Part shown: piece after piece, positions 1-25,227 of the stretch | Numbering within the stretch: the first letter of the stretch is position 1 | Layout: the number at the start of each line of letters is the position of its first letter | Assembly (NCBI GenBank): GCA_001586965.3 | Contig: LUCW03000143.1 | Coordinates: 22,501 to 62,500 of the forward strand | DNA from: Sphaeroforma sirkka | Taxonomy: Eukaryota > Opisthokonta > Ichthyosporea > Ichthyophonida | Length of the DNA: 40,000 nucleotides | Direction of reading: 5' to 3' | Made by a program: the position numbers and the translations under genes | The notes under the pieces: model-generated | The model's database searches: none | What the model was told of the DNA's origin: nothing | Seen by the model: the letters and a program-made list of their open reading frames with translations, nothing else

Positions 1-60
1 CATCAACACACAAACACAACGCGCGTACACACAAAAAAATACACATACAACATACGTATA

Positions 61-120
61 CATTACATATATGTATATGTATATATATATAAATAATATA
101 TATATACATATCTATTTCTA

Positions 121-157
<37 letters not shown>

Positions 158-196
158 TATGTGTAGCTATATATATAGCCACATATATATATATAC

Positions 197-228
<32 letters not shown>

Positions 229-293
229 ATATCAATAATCAATCAATCATCATCACATCATCACATCATCATCATCATCATCATCACATCATC

Positions 294-348
<55 letters not shown>

Positions 349-357
349 TATATATAT

Positions 358-406
<49 letters not shown>

Positions 407-460
407 TATGTATATATATATATATATGTTACATGAATACATATATGTATACAATTTGTT
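61..460. repeat. AT-rich microsatellite block with TCA-rich core
   Basis: Imperfect (TA)n tracts flank a short (ATC)n stretch at about 250-290. It lies in the POLH intron upstream of the first visible exon. I found no coding exon in 1-715; the Tyr-Ile repeats in translation come only from the TA repeat. Confidence 0.85.
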
Positions 461-715
461 CTCTTTGTAGTATGCATTTTCTGTTGGCGATAGTTTGCCA
501 ACAGCAGCAATATTCCATATATTAATAAACCCAGAAAATTTTACCTGGCTCGATTAGATCCCAATTATTCATTGCTGCTACGTACCTGTAATACAGAACA
601 CGAACTCTTGTTTATTCACGTTTAATATTTATATAACATTTCGGTACAAAATTACAAGCAAGAACAATTAACAAGGTTTGAACCAAACAAACGTATGTCT
701 GCTCGTTTATTATAG

Positions 716-7996
<7,281 letters not shown>

Positions 7997-8205
7997 GTGA
8001 CTGAAACTCTGAATTCTTTTAGTAGGTAGCAAATACCAAACACAATATCAAGTCGACAATGAATAGGGCAGCCAGGCTGCTACCCGATTAGGCATTCAAA
8101 CCCTACAAGAACCCTAAAAGCAATAGTAAAGGCGACAAACACCTTCGCGCAGAGTGACACAACTGTGATGTGGCACGAGTCAGAATATATCAAAAACATT
8201 GCAGC

Positions 8206-8211
8206 AATAAA
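8206..8211 (+). terminator. Candidate POLH polyadenylation signal
   Basis: An AATAAA hexamer lies about 210 bp after the POLH stop codon at 7994-7996. It is the first canonical signal downstream. Confidence 0.4.
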
Positions 8212-8316
8212 ATATAGCAGGGTACACCAACAAACAACCTGAAATTGAGAACATTCAAACCTGTCAACACTACTCTGTGTGTACCTAGCATGATCGCTTA
8301 AAAACTGGTTTAAAGA

Positions 8317-8605
8317 GGTGCTATTATATCACAAATAGTTACACCTGATGTGGACATACTAGGGCCTTTTAAATGGACCCATTAGAGCTGAGAACATGCA
8401 TAACACTTGTTTGAATTGGGTGCTATTATATCACAAATAGTTACACCTGATGTGGACATACTAGGGCCTTTTAAATGGACCCATTAGAGCTGAGAACATG
8501 CATAACACTTGTTTGAATTGGGTGCTATTATATCACAATTGGTTGTTGCCGTTGCACCTGATGTGGCATACTAGGGCCTTTTAAATGAGACCCATTAGAG
8601 CTGAT
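8317..8605. repeat. 102-bp tandem repeat, about 2.8 copies
   Basis: Copies start at 8317, 8419 and 8521. The first two are almost identical (GGTGCTATTATATCACAA start, TGTTTGAATT end). The third is diverged, with an extra TTGGTTGTTGCCGTT-like segment. A poly(A) tract follows some 280 bp later. The near-identity of copies 1 and 2 implies recent duplication. Confidence 0.92.
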
Positions 8606-9366
8606 AATTGGCTTCATTTTTGTTTCCCAAGGGCTTATGCACTCTACGCCGCAGCTTATTGTTTGAGCAAAGCAGCCTACAGGCGTTGTGTGCGTGAATA
8701 CACCCACTACTGGTCGAATTCCCGATCTTGTATTTATCATCAAAGGCGCTGGATTTGTGCTAAAAACACATCCCAATATTTTTTTCAATCTGTACATGAA
8801 TTATTCCGTGTTCGTGACTAAATATCTAAATACATACAAAACGTACCTTGTTTTTCTATTTGTTTGTTATTTTTTGTTCTATTTTAAAAAAAAAAAAAAA
8901 AAAAACAAAACTGTGACCAAATTCCATTTATTCTGAGTCATAAATTGAAGATTCACCAGAGTTATTTACATGTAAGCCTACATATAGATAAATATTTCTG
9001 CAACAGGGCCACAGTCAAAAGTCAGCTGATAAATGCATAAGTGGTCGGCACAGCCGCACAGCCGCACAGGCCACAACAGCCCAGTGAGCCCACACTCCAC
9101 AGCCCGCAGGGCCCGGCACAGGGACCGAGGAGCAGGCCCCCACAAAATCAAATCTAATACAAACATACACTGTAACAGTATTATAAAAATAGTACATACT
9201 CACAGATACTGGGCGAACAAAAAACATGAGATATGTGCATAACTGCATAGAGAGCACTCGAGCAGGAAGCACGAATAACTGATTCGACCAGAGCAGAAGC
9301 ATCCATGCGCAATCATCTGTGCCATCCGACGATAAAAGGCAAAAGCGGTGGCTGGCCGGTGGGGCA

Positions 9367-9389
9367 TATATAAGGGAAAAAAACCCTAA
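9367..9389 (+). promoter_or_regulatory. Candidate TATA box and telobox upstream of the protease gene
   Basis: TATATAA at 9367-9373 sits about 160 bp before the ATG at 9530. AAACCCTAA at 9381-9389 follows directly and has the form of the plant telobox. The spacing suits a core promoter, but in such AT-rich DNA a TATA match has little weight. Confidence 0.35.
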
Positions 9390-9529
9390 AACCTTATTTA
9401 TACGCCTAATATATAACTATTGTTTTTTAAACGAGATAGATATATATTTTGTTGGATGTGAATATATCGGACAGATACGCTACTCTAGTCAGTATAGTAA
9501 ACCCCCATAGAGAGACTCGTTCGCCCACA

Positions 9530-15678
<6,149 letters not shown>

Positions 15679-17817
15679 TGGTAGTACTGTCCCTGTCACT
15701 CGCATTGGCCTGCTTCACGGGTGAGCACTCGCTGCCGTTCTATTCTGCTCGGTGGTGTGTGTGTTGTGGGTGTTGGTGTGATCATGCTTGGTCAACCTGT
15801 GCGTACTAATGGCAGATAGTGTGCACACCCACCTGAGACAATCCATTGGCGGTCGTGCCTATCCTGACAGTACATTTATAACCCGCGAGAATGAACCATG
15901 CTGAGTGCGTTGAGCTGCAAGGGAAGAGTCTCCGAGTGCATGTGTATACCCCAAGCACTCGCTGTGGCATTGATGGTCTGTACTCTGAACGCCACAGTAG
16001 CTTGACACAGCCATCTTGGTTGGCAATAGTCACCGAGTCTCTCGCTAGAGGTGATTAGTCCCAACTGATTCGTATGAGATTGATTCCTGTCACCTGTCAT
16101 GAATTAACTCTGTCTTTGCATGAGGCTGCAAGGACTGCAAGCGCAACTGTGCACAGCCACAGCTTCTGAGTATGCCTGTGGGCGTCCTATGCCACTGTGA
16201 GTGTGTCTGTGGACCTCACTTGCAAAGGTTGCGATGCTTTGGCCGGCGCTCACAGTGTAGTTCGTACACACCCGAAAGCCTTCAATAGGGACTATTGAGC
16301 GTCCCGTAGTGATTGCCGAATAAAACTTTCATTTATTACGTCCTTTCCATTAGCGTTGGGAAGGAATGGATTATTACGCAATAGGTGAATGTTTGAAATC
16401 ACGCAGCACCATTGATACACTCGTGGGCTGGCAATTTGTAGTCGATGTCAAACGCTTGCGAGAGCTATTTGAACGTTTGCCTTTCGGTCTGTAGCAACGG
16501 GACAGATGAACACCGTGTTGTGTGTGTGTGATTCAGACACATATCGAGATGAACCCCAGGCACTAGGGTGAACCATAGCTATGACGCCATGAATTTCAAC
16601 CCAGACGAACTTAATCCATTCGCGTACCGCAGAGAATGCTCTAACACACGCAAAAGGCTTTTTTTTAACCCTTTGTGTGCGGCTTCTACGTGCTTGATAA
16701 AACTCTATATTGGCCAGTACATAACAACCCGATGAGTGTATGGCAAATGAAACACAAAACGTATTATACTACGCAGACACTCACAAATAGATGGATCCCT
16801 TTGTACTATCACCAATTTGACGCATTGGGAAAGTATATAGAATCGGGGAATTCTTAAGTTACTTTCAAGTTAGTACGATAAGAGCAGGAAATTCAGAAGT
16901 TACTTTCAAGATAGTACAACGAGAGACAGAAAATTCATAAGTTACTTTCAAGTTAGTACAACGAGACAGGGAATTCATAAGTTGCTTTCAAGATAGTACA
17001 ACGAGAGACAAGGAATTCATAAGCTACTTTCAAGACGGGGAATTTATGAGTTACTTTCAAGATAGTACAACGGGACAGGGAATTTATAAGTTACTTTCAA
17101 GATAGTACAACAAGAGACAAAAATAGTATTCAAAATCTATTTGTACTATATAGAACACTCGCGGAAGACTTGGGAATATAAGTAAATAATAGTACAATGA
17201 AACATATCAGCAAGGGTGTATTCTAAGTAATTATATTCCATAGCTACTACTAAGCGGTTGGGTGATATAACACAGTGTCTATTGGGTGATATAACACAGT
17301 GTCTAGCTCATAGAGTTTCAGGTGGGTGACGTGCACAGTTTCTTAAATCGGTTTTCAATCGTTGGTGACTGTAGTGATAGGGTAGTAGGTGTGCGCCAAG
17401 AGACCTATGACAGTGTAAGCACTGATATGTATATATAGTTGTATGCATGTATTTTGGTACACTTTTATTTATCTTGTGGCTTGGCTCGATTGTTTTTTCT
17501 AATCAACCCTAAACCCTAAAATAAAAGTTCCGAACTTCGTTCGCAAATACAGCATGACTCATTGGTTGTATTTAGTATAAGCCTCTACGGGTCTACAGTC
17601 TACACTCTACTGAGTATTTATAAATAGGTCGGATGTACGTCCGAACAATTTATTATGACGAAATCATAAATCCTCTCCATACTAGCCCAGTGCCTCAGTG
17701 GTGATTTATTCTTTTAACATTAACATTATCATACCGCTCTCTCGTATAACTTAGAAGAGCATACTGCGCGTGTGTGCCTTAAACCTACACACCCAACTAC
17801 ATTCACACATAATCATA
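15679..17817. other. Intergenic spacer, protease to NFU1
   Basis: No gene recognised. It contains a candidate AATAAA at 16319-16324, unique-looking sequence to about 16850, a 42-bp minisatellite, a short two-copy repeat (GGGTGATATAACACAGTGTC, about 17265-17305) and a telomere-like AAACCCTAAACCCTAAA stretch around 17505-17520. Short open frames on either strand show no known domain. Confidence 0.6.
16855..17125. repeat. About 42-bp minisatellite
   Basis: Six to seven units of GTTACTTTCAAGATAGTACA followed by ACGAGAGACAGGGAATTCATAA, with short deletions in some. Intergenic. Confidence 0.9.
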
Positions 17818-18138
17818 ATGTCTCGATCATTGTTAGCGTCATGGTGTATACGCGGAGGTGTGTCTAGAGCACATCCTATGGTACAGCGTTCGGCTCGGTA
17901 TGTAGCAATTTCGTGGTTCGTGCGAATGTCTTTGAGTATTGGATCTGGTTGGGACGGAATGAAGTGGTATGGAGTGGGTCCGTTGCACTTGTTGAGTTGA
18001 GCTGAGTCGATTTAGCTGGTGTCATACAAGCATCTCGCGGTGTGCACCATTCTTTTGTACTGGTTTGCGCATATAGGTATGAACATATATATAAATGTAA
18101 TATTCATATATATATATATATATATTTATATATTTATA

Positions 18139-18176
<38 letters not shown>

Positions 18177-19400
18177 AGAATGCTTAAATACATGTGGTCA
18201 AATCAAAGTATAAGATCTTTTTAATGCCTACAGAAGGGTTTATACGTACACACCACATACACCGATGCGGTCGTTGATATTAGCTATGCACAGGCGACGC
18301 CTGATCTTGCAAACCACATGGTTAATCTCATTACACTGCTGGACTGTCTATACCTTCGGTCCATCGCTGAATCAGATACTCTCTGGGAGCTGTATTCTTC
18401 TGAGTGCCTTGACGTGTACATACTGGGCTTGTGTGGTGCATCTCTCATTCACTTCGCTCACAGTCGTTAGACCTGCACCGTCTTTGAGCTTGTTTCTGTT
18501 GCACTGCACCTGTTTTTGTCCATGCTGTGACCATTGGTTCCTTTTCATTGGGGCACCTCGTAGCACGTACATCGGGGTTTGTTATAACCATTTACACTAA
18601 AGGTCTGGCGAGTGTCACGTGGTCGCTACTTTAAGTAGCGACTCGTGCAGCTGTTTGCTATTATACTGTTCTTCTTATCGTCCTATCCATTTCGTTGGGA
18701 TGGTTCACTTCATCAGTACCCTTGCCGTGTATTGCTCATCACCGCCTCTCCCTTGTATTGGGGTTGTTCACTTAATGCATCTCCTTTGTATTGGGGTTGT
18801 TCACTTAATCGGTGCCCTTGCCTTGTAATTGCCTTGTATTTCTCATCCTTGTACGCACCTCCCTTGTATTGGGGTTGTTCACTTAATCGTTGCCTTTGCC
18901 TTGTATTTCTCATTCTTGTACTCATCTCCTTTGTTTTGGGGCTGTTCCTTCTAGTGCTGCTCTGGGTGCCCCTCGGATGTTATCGTCAATGTCACGAGCC
19001 TCCCTTCGCCCTGGCGTCTCTGCGCTCAGAGTTAATCCTTATGCAGGTGTGTATCCAACGCATTGGCCGTGCTCAGAGACTATTGTTGGATGTTTTAAGG
19101 TGTTAGTCTGTCTAGTGTGTTGGTCTGGTATGATGTAGTTGATATGTGATAAAGGCTCTCGTACCACGCACCACACAGGGGTCTGTGGACAATGGACTGT
19201 TTATTGAAACGTGAATATAGTTGAGGTTGCATAGCTGCGTGGGTCATATGGTATGAAGTCATCTCAGGCTGTTTGACTACGTGTTGTGAGTTTCAGCTGC
19301 CAAAGCAATTATGACATTGATAGAGTTATAGGAAGCCTACACAATATATTCCTCTATATATATATATATATCTACACATATATATATCTATATATCTATA

Positions 19401-19496
<96 letters not shown>

Positions 19497-19529
19497 GTAT
19501 ATATATATATATGTATATATGTGTTTGTA

Positions 19530-19575
<46 letters not shown>

Positions 19576-22500
19576 TAGATATATATGTGTGTATGTATAG
19601 GTATATATATATATTCATATTTTGTAACCCATGTTAATATCCATTTATGGGCTTATCAATTCATTATTGTGATATATTTAGGTTCAACCACCCAATTTAG
19701 TTACGACGTACTTCCCTCGTCTTGTTCCTTCCATGTCTATTAGCACTATAGTGTGACATATTTTGGTGTACCTCTACATCTGTGTTGTCCTTCGCTTCGT
19801 TCTACTAACTCTTGAGTGTGACCTGTATTCGAACAGTGACGGCAATGCAAAAGCGCACGCTCTTCATCCAAACCCAAGATACACCCAACCCAGACTCGCT
19901 CAAATTCTACCCAGGGTATGTGTGAGCATCTGTCGATTGTTTGTATACAAAACATGCGTGTACGTTGTCTGGCTTATTTATGAAGCTAGGTTGAAGATAC
20001 AGCCAACGCTGGCAGTGTATGATACATATTCAGGATGGTTGGCTTAGCGATGGAAGTCTGTACATGCATCTCTATCTGTGGAATATGTTCTATATATAGT
20101 CTGTACATGCACCTCTACCTGTAGAACGTATCTATCAGTAGTATGTGTTCTATATATTGTCTGTACAAGCATCTGTACCTGTAGAATGTATTCTATATAG
20201 TCTGTTTATACATCTCTATCAGTAGGATGTGTTCTATATATTGTCTGTACACACATATCTACCTGTAGTATGTGTCGCATATATAGTCTGTACAGCCATC
20301 TCTTTCTGTAGAATGTGTTCCATATATAGTCTGTACAATCGTCTCTATTTGTAGAAGGTGGTCTTTATATAGTTTGAAGAGCCACCTCTACCCGTGGATT
20401 ATGATCCATAAATAATACTATCATTAGAATGTCATCATTATTATTAGAATGTCATCGCTATCATTAGAATGTCATCATTATTATTAGAATGTCATCGCTA
20501 TCATTAGAATGTCATCAATATTATTAGAATGTCATCTGTACATTCAGATTGTCATCTATACGTTCAGAATAGTCGGCTTAATTCATAGCCGCAGCATTCT
20601 CACAACCAGCATGTCCGTCCCATCCCAGACAAAACATCATGGAAAGCGGACAGACATACTTCTTTAACGAGCGCAAGGACTCGGTGAATTCGCCCCTGGC
20701 CATGAGTCTGTTCATGGTGGAGGGTGTGAAGAATGTCATGTTTGCCGATGAGTTCTTGACCGTGTCTAAAGCGCCCGAGTATTCGTGGAATGAGGTATGT
20801 TCTGAGGTACATTTGTCCTTTCGATGGCGACACCAAACCCACACCGTCCAGTGTTGCCACTTGCATTTATACATCGCCTATGATTCCACTTGTCCCATAT
20901 TGATCGGTGCTTTGTCCCTTTTTTGTTCCTTGTTGTTCAGGCTTAGCCAGAAGTGTCTATTATCCTACTTATCCCATATTGACCGGTGCTTTGCCCCTTA
21001 TTTTTGCCCTTGTTGTTCAGGTTAAGCCCGAGGTGTTTGCGGCCATCATGGATTTCTGTGCGAGTGGTGTGCCCGTGTTCAAAGACGGAGTCGATGTCAG
21101 TGGGTCTGCGGCAGAAGATGATGACGAGATTGTCATCATGATCAAAGAACTGCTGGACACCAGAATTCGTCCTGTCATCCAGGAGGTGAGTAATGTATAC
21201 CTCGTTCGCACGAATTGCTAGCAAATTAGACAGCACCTAGTTAGCCTACCGTGCAAGCATGGTGAGTGCATGCTGACACACGTATGTGTTGCTTGTATGG
21301 GGCCTTTTCTCTCCAAGCATTGGGTGGTGACTGGCTTTACTTCGGGGTAAGATAGGCCTCGCAAGCATGCGATGTTGTATATGTTGTATTCTTGAAGAAT
21401 GCGTATTCACTCTGTACGTGAGGCGGGATTACTACATGTAGACATCAGAGCAGCATTAGCAAAGTCATACCTTCTGGTATCTAGCCAAACCATTTCTGGA
21501 ATATTTTTGTTAGTCTGTGGTTTTGTGCGGTGTTATTCGTGGTTACATACGCGCACACCAGATGGCTTAGGCTGAGAATGCCTTTGCTTAGCGTTACTAC
21601 CCGTTGAGCTGTCCCTCCGGCACCTCATGCGTGTGTCTGGCCCACACGAGTGTGCTCACATGTGCATTCTCTTACACGAGTGTGTTCTCATGTGCATTTC
21701 TCTATAATACAGGATGGCGGAGACATCTCGTTTGGACACATGGAGAACGGCATCGTCTACCTCAAGCTACACGTATGTCTTATTACAGTCAGACATTATA
21801 TCTTGTAGTTTTTTTGAGTAGTTTGTTATGCAATATCTGGTCTCACAGCGGAATACCTTTGTGTAGTCTGCAAATGAATGCGGCGTATGTCCTGCTACAC
21901 TCGCATAATCGTACGTTGCAGGTGTGTGCCACTTGGTGTGGGGTGGGTTGTACCTTGACACTGATTAACATACAGCTGCTGCGATGCTCCGTTCCAGAGT
22001 ATGCCTATCATACTTGTTCACAGTGCAGTTAATACTCAACACCGTCTTAGGTCGCCTGTATTCGCCTATTATCATTGTCCACTTTTTAATGCAAGCCTTC
22101 TTGTCATTTTTTTTCCTAATACATCCACCCTACTCATTATTGTTCACTTTTCATACACCAACCCTTGCAGGGTGCCTGTGGTTCGTGTGCGTCGTCTACG
22201 GCTACGCTGAAGGGTGGGGTGGAGAACATGCTGATGCACTACATACCTGAGGTATGGGCAGGGTTTTAGGATATATAAAGTGTGGGGTGGAGAATATGCT
22301 GATGCAATTCGTACCTGGGGTATGGCAGTAGTTGCATTCGTGATTACTCTCGCCATACGCTATGGATTGGCATTTGTTTTGTTTAGGCACGTGTGCTTGG
22401 ATAACATGGCGGAAGTTCTCTTTCAATTGGGTTTGAATCGGTGTTTGGCGTTTGCGTCGTGTGGGCGCTGTATTTTGTCGTATGGAGCTTTTATGCCAAT

Positions 22501-23058
22501 GTATCACCTGTTATCATTTTATGTTGTTCACCTATTCTATCATTCGCAGTACAACTCTACTTGCCTATTACAGTTTTCATCTATTTATTTAGTATGCTGG
22601 AGCGTTTCATGACTCATCCAGCAATGATGCCGCATTTTGTATGCTCAAGCTATAATGGGATAAACAAATGAGTGTCCTCCGCTCCAAACGTTCAAGTGCT
22701 TAATCTCGTGGTAGCGGTAGTACAGTCAGGTGGCGTCGTAGAAACCTGTGCCGTGTTACGGGGCGTGTTGCGTGCATTGGAACGGTTCATTGAAAGGTTT
22801 CAAATTTGGTTGTTCTTTGCTGTTCCTATCCAAAAGGTTGAGGAAGTGGTGCGTGTCTTTCAAGTTTGTCTGTTCTTTTGTTATTCTTATCCAAAAGGTT
22901 GAGGGAATGGTGCGTGTGTCTCAATTTTTTGTTCTTTTGTTATTATTATCCAAAAGGTGGAGGGAGTGGAACAGATCTTTGAGGAGCACGAAATTCAGAG
23001 TACTGAGGCGTTCGAGAAATTGGAGCGTGAGTTGCTGCAGAAACAGTTGAGCAGATAA
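17818..23058 (+). CDS. NFU1: NFU1-type mitochondrial iron-sulfur cluster scaffold/carrier
   Basis: Exons: 17818-17897, 18955-19046, 19837-19915, 20629-20794, 21021-21185, 21713-21772, 22171-22251, 22957-23058. All phases agree, giving 274 residues (human NFU1 is 254). The first ~58 residues are rich in Ser, Arg and Ala without acidic residues, as in a mitochondrial presequence. The Nfu N-terminal domain starts [19 protein letters not shown] and continues with [18 protein letters not shown] and [15 protein letters not shown]. The C-terminal NifU-like domain has DGGDISF and the cluster-binding CGSC in [21 protein letters not shown]. Known role: passing 4Fe-4S clusters to lipoyl synthase and respiratory-chain targets in the matrix. 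Introns show repeated copies of the acceptor regions of exons 5, 7 and 8 and the donor region of exon 7. ATG 17818 is the only start giving the presequence in phase. Confidence 0.96.
18098..18172. repeat. TA/TTTATA microsatellite in NFU1 intron 1
   Basis: Short TA repeat with regular TTTATA interruptions, located in the 1.06-kb first intron. Confidence 0.85.
18685..18990 (+). repeat. Minisatellite leading into the acceptor of NFU1 exon 2
   Basis: TTGTATTGGGGTTGTTCACTT-type units occur at about 18685 (diverged), 18752, 18785 and 18862. The last version, TTGTTTTGGGGCTGTTCCTT at about 18930, ends in the true acceptor CTAG at 18951-18954. The bases after the AG (TGCTGCTCTGGGTGCC) resemble the TCGGTGCCCTTGCC that follows earlier units, so the array may have arisen from the junction. 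In earlier copies the AG reads AA. Confidence 0.65.
19352..19616. repeat. (TA)n microsatellite in NFU1 intron 2
   Basis: Long TA tracts with GTATAT and TCTATA variants, about 220 bp before exon 3. Confidence 0.93.
20055..20400. repeat. About 43-bp minisatellite in NFU1 intron 3
   Basis: Seven to eight diverged units of TCTGTACATGCATCTCTACC followed by TGTAGAATGTGTTCTATATATAG. Confidence 0.88.
20420..20570. repeat. 20-bp repeat in NFU1 intron 3
   Basis: About seven units of ATTAGAATGTCATCATTATT or ATTAGAATGTCATCGCTATC alternate in pairs. The higher-order dimer suggests 40-bp duplication steps. Confidence 0.88.
20893..21037 (+). repeat. 80-bp duplication of the NFU1 exon 5 acceptor and exon start
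   Basis: CCCATATTGATCGGTGCTTT through GTTGTTCAG at 20893-20940 is repeated at 20973-21020 with CCCATATTGACCGGTGCTTT through GTTGTTCAG. The sequence after the first AG (GCTTAGCCAGAAGTGT) is a decayed copy of the exon start (GTTAAGCCCGAGGTGT) and would hit a stop in frame. The second AG (21019-21020) is the functional one. Confidence 0.93.
22001..22186 (+). repeat. 120-bp-offset duplication of the NFU1 exon 7 acceptor and exon start
   Basis: Around 22012-22065 the pattern TTGTTCAC..AATAC.CAAC.CC..TTAG is followed by GTCGCCTGTATTCG. The genuine junction at 22140-22186 has TTGTTCAC..ATACACCAACCCTTGCAG followed by GGTGCCTGTGGTTCG. The copies have diverged, but the order of matching blocks is the same on both sides of the AG. 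Confidence 0.7.
22210..22326 (+). repeat. 68-bp-offset duplication of NFU1 exon 7 end plus donor
   Basis: Exon 7 ends GGGTGGGGTGGAGAACATGC...CATACCTGAG, with donor GTATGG at 22252. A near copy (GTGTGGGGTGGAGAATATGC...CGTACCTGGG, then GTATGG at 22320) lies in the intron. The offset of 68 bp is not a multiple of three. Confidence 0.95.
22797..22985 (+). repeat. Three ~60-bp copies of the NFU1 exon 8 acceptor and exon start
   Basis: TTCTTTTGTTATT..ATCCAAAAG followed by GTTGAGG or GTGGAGG occurs with the AG ending at 22836, 22897 and 22956. The last is the true junction ([12 protein letters not shown]). The two upstream copies keep the AG and would read VEEVVRVFQ and VEGMVRVSQ before running into intronic sequence. 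Confidence 0.95.
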
Positions 23059-23539
23059 ACGAATATTCATTCGACGAGTTTTGGAGACAGCTTCAATCTT
23101 ATCTGAGAAGAGTGTGCGTTGCTATGGTTACCCATGTTGGTGTGGCGTGCTGATTGCCCCTGGACGGATCAGGCTAACATATGTAGGCAAGTGGTAGTAG
23201 AGGTGCTTTGTATTGGTTGCGCCGCCGGTAGCATGTTATGTTTGCAAGTTGTAGGTCGCTCACAGTGGAACCGCACAATATGGCACTCCGAAACTATCCT
23301 CTTTTGACACTCCGACTAGCGAATGCGATGTTTGTCGCGGATGAAGAATAGTGTTTGCACAGGTTAATCCAGGAATACCTAAGGACAGCAAGTAATGCAG
23401 CCATCTACGTCTGATCACCATACGATATGATTGCCTGCACTAGGGCCGCTTCACAGCCGACTCAGTCGCTCGCCTTCTTCATAGGATTAGTGCCGAGTTA
23501 CACGTATTTTATAGTGGCGACATGACCACCAATCGACAC

Positions 23540-24360
23540 AAGCGAAATAAAGTTTTTTTCCGTTTTATGAGAGAAAATGCATTGGCTTCCATAGTTTCAT
23601 GTCTAAAAATGCTAAGCCCTTGCATTGAGATGAGAACCATCGTGTGCTGGATTGGGTAGTATTGATTTTCTGACAAATACGATCTATGTACGTTTTTAGG
23701 GTTTACTGAATCTATTCTCATAATACAATATCCCGTTCTAAGAAAGAAAATGCTTCGGCTGCGTAGTTTTTGGTCTAAAGAGGCTATGTCCTTGCCCTAA
23801 GGATCGTCATTGTGCTGGACTGGGTAGCATTGAGTTCCCGACACGTGCGATTTGACGTATTATGAGAAAGAATCCTTCTGCTTCCTCAGTTTTTTTGTCT
23901 GAAGTAGGTACGTTCTTGCCCTGAGGATCATCATGTGCTGGGCTTGGTAGTGTTGACATTTGTGACTTGATCTTTCATTAATCTTTACCAACTCATGTGA
24001 GAAAATGTTTCGGCTTCCATGATATTTACTGTCTAAAGAGGCTTGTCCTGAAGATAGCTGGGTCAGGTAGTACTGATTTTCTGGCTTGCACGATTTGATC
24101 TATGTTCATTATTAATCACCAATTTATGAGAGAAAATGCTTCGGCTTCGTAGTTTCTTGTCGAAAGAGGCTAAGTCCTTGCCCTGAGGATCATCGTGTGC
24201 CGGTCTGGGTAGTACTGATTTCCTGACAAGTACGATTTAATGTTTGTTCATTCGTTTTTACCATTTTAAAAGAGAGAAAGTATGTCGGGTTTCTTTATTT
24301 TTTGGTCTAAAGAGGCTACGTCCTTGCCCTGAGGATCATCGTGTACTGATAGTATCATGT
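23540..24360. repeat. Degenerate ~125-145-bp minisatellite, about six copies
   Basis: Units contain GAGAGAAAATGCTTCGGCTTC, then a GTCTAAAGAGGCTA block, then CTTGCCCTGAGGATCATCGTGT, then GGTAGTACTGATTTCCTGAC, in constant order. Copies begin near 23567, 23748, 23868, 23998, 24128 and 24270 and vary in length by indels. Confidence 0.88.
23546..23551 (+). terminator. Candidate NFU1 polyadenylation signal
   Basis: AATAAA about 490 bp after the stop codon at 23056-23058. It is the first canonical hexamer downstream, but the distance is long for a 3' UTR. Confidence 0.3.
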
Positions 24361-24679
24361 AGGTTTGATCTATGTGAAAACCATATTCTTTCAATCAATA
24401 CTTCTATAGCTGCTTAAAGATTGTAGCTAACTGGTATTTGAGTTGCGAGTTCAAAGGCCAATTCTGACCCTCTGGAGGACAGGGCTCTTTCTGAAGTGTC
24501 AGAGGGAGTAGATAGATTTTTCATTTTCTTTCTCCCTCCAGAGGCTCATGGGCCAATTGAATCTTATCGTACAATCTGAAACAACTATCGAGCTCCCATG
24601 AATGAATGAATATCGATGTAGACACCGAGCTCGCATTTGAATAAGTTTAACGACGTGGATTCCTTCCGGAGTGCTGTTG

Positions 24680-25110
24680 ATAGAAGAACAGCCGATTTAT
24701 TTAGCTCATATTACAGAAAGGCGATGGAAGGAAGTAATGCCGGTATATTTAGCTCATATTGAAGGAACGTGGTGGATGAAAGTAATGCCGGTTTATTTAG
24801 CTCATATTAAAGAAAGGTGGTGGATGGAAGTAATGCCGGTTAGTTAAGCTCATATTAATGAAAGCTAGTAGATAGAAGTATTGCCGGTTTATTTAGCTCA
24901 TATTAAAGAAAGGTAGTAGGTAGAAGTATTGCCGTGTTATCTATAGCTCATATTAAAGAAAAGTGGTGGATGGAAGTAATGCCGGTTTGTTAAGCTCATA
25001 TTAAGGAAAGCTAGTAGATAGAAGTATTGCCGGTTTATTTAGCTCATATTAAAAAAAGGTGGTGGATGGAAGTATTGCTGGTTTATATATCTCATTTTAA
25101 AGGAAGGAGG
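24680..25110. repeat. About 48-60-bp minisatellite, about eight copies
   Basis: Units read TAATGCCGGTTTATTTAGCT, CATATTAAAGAAAGGTGG, TGGATGGAAG. Two alternating subtypes (GGTGGTGGATGGAAGTAATG and GCTAGTAGATAGAAGTATTG) indicate a higher-order repeat. Confidence 0.88.
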
Positions 25111-25227
25111 TGAAGTGGAGGAACTACATTTCTGTGTCAGGTCAAACTGGGCAAATACCACACGCTGGTGTGAAAAGTTGCCCTTAAGATTACTGCAATT
25201 CGTTTTGCCACCATTTATAACAAAGAA

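Larger units (their letters stand above)
7997..9529. other. Intergenic spacer, POLH to subtilase
   Basis: No supportable gene. It holds the POLH 3' flank, a 102-bp tandem repeat, a diverged segment ending in an A20 tract at 8886-8905, about 400 bp of unremarkable sequence, and the presumed promoter of the protease gene. Open frames on both strands at 8528-8936 and 9015-9302 show no recognisable domain. Confidence 0.6.

Noticed and set aside
8528-8936. Small open frames on both strands near the 102-bp repeat
   Set aside because: Low-complexity or repeat-derived, with no domain or start context.
18619-19138. Repeat-containing open frames around NFU1 exon 2 as a separate membrane protein
   Set aside because: They come from the intronic minisatellite; only 18955-19046 is coding, in the NFU1 frame and with matching splice phases.
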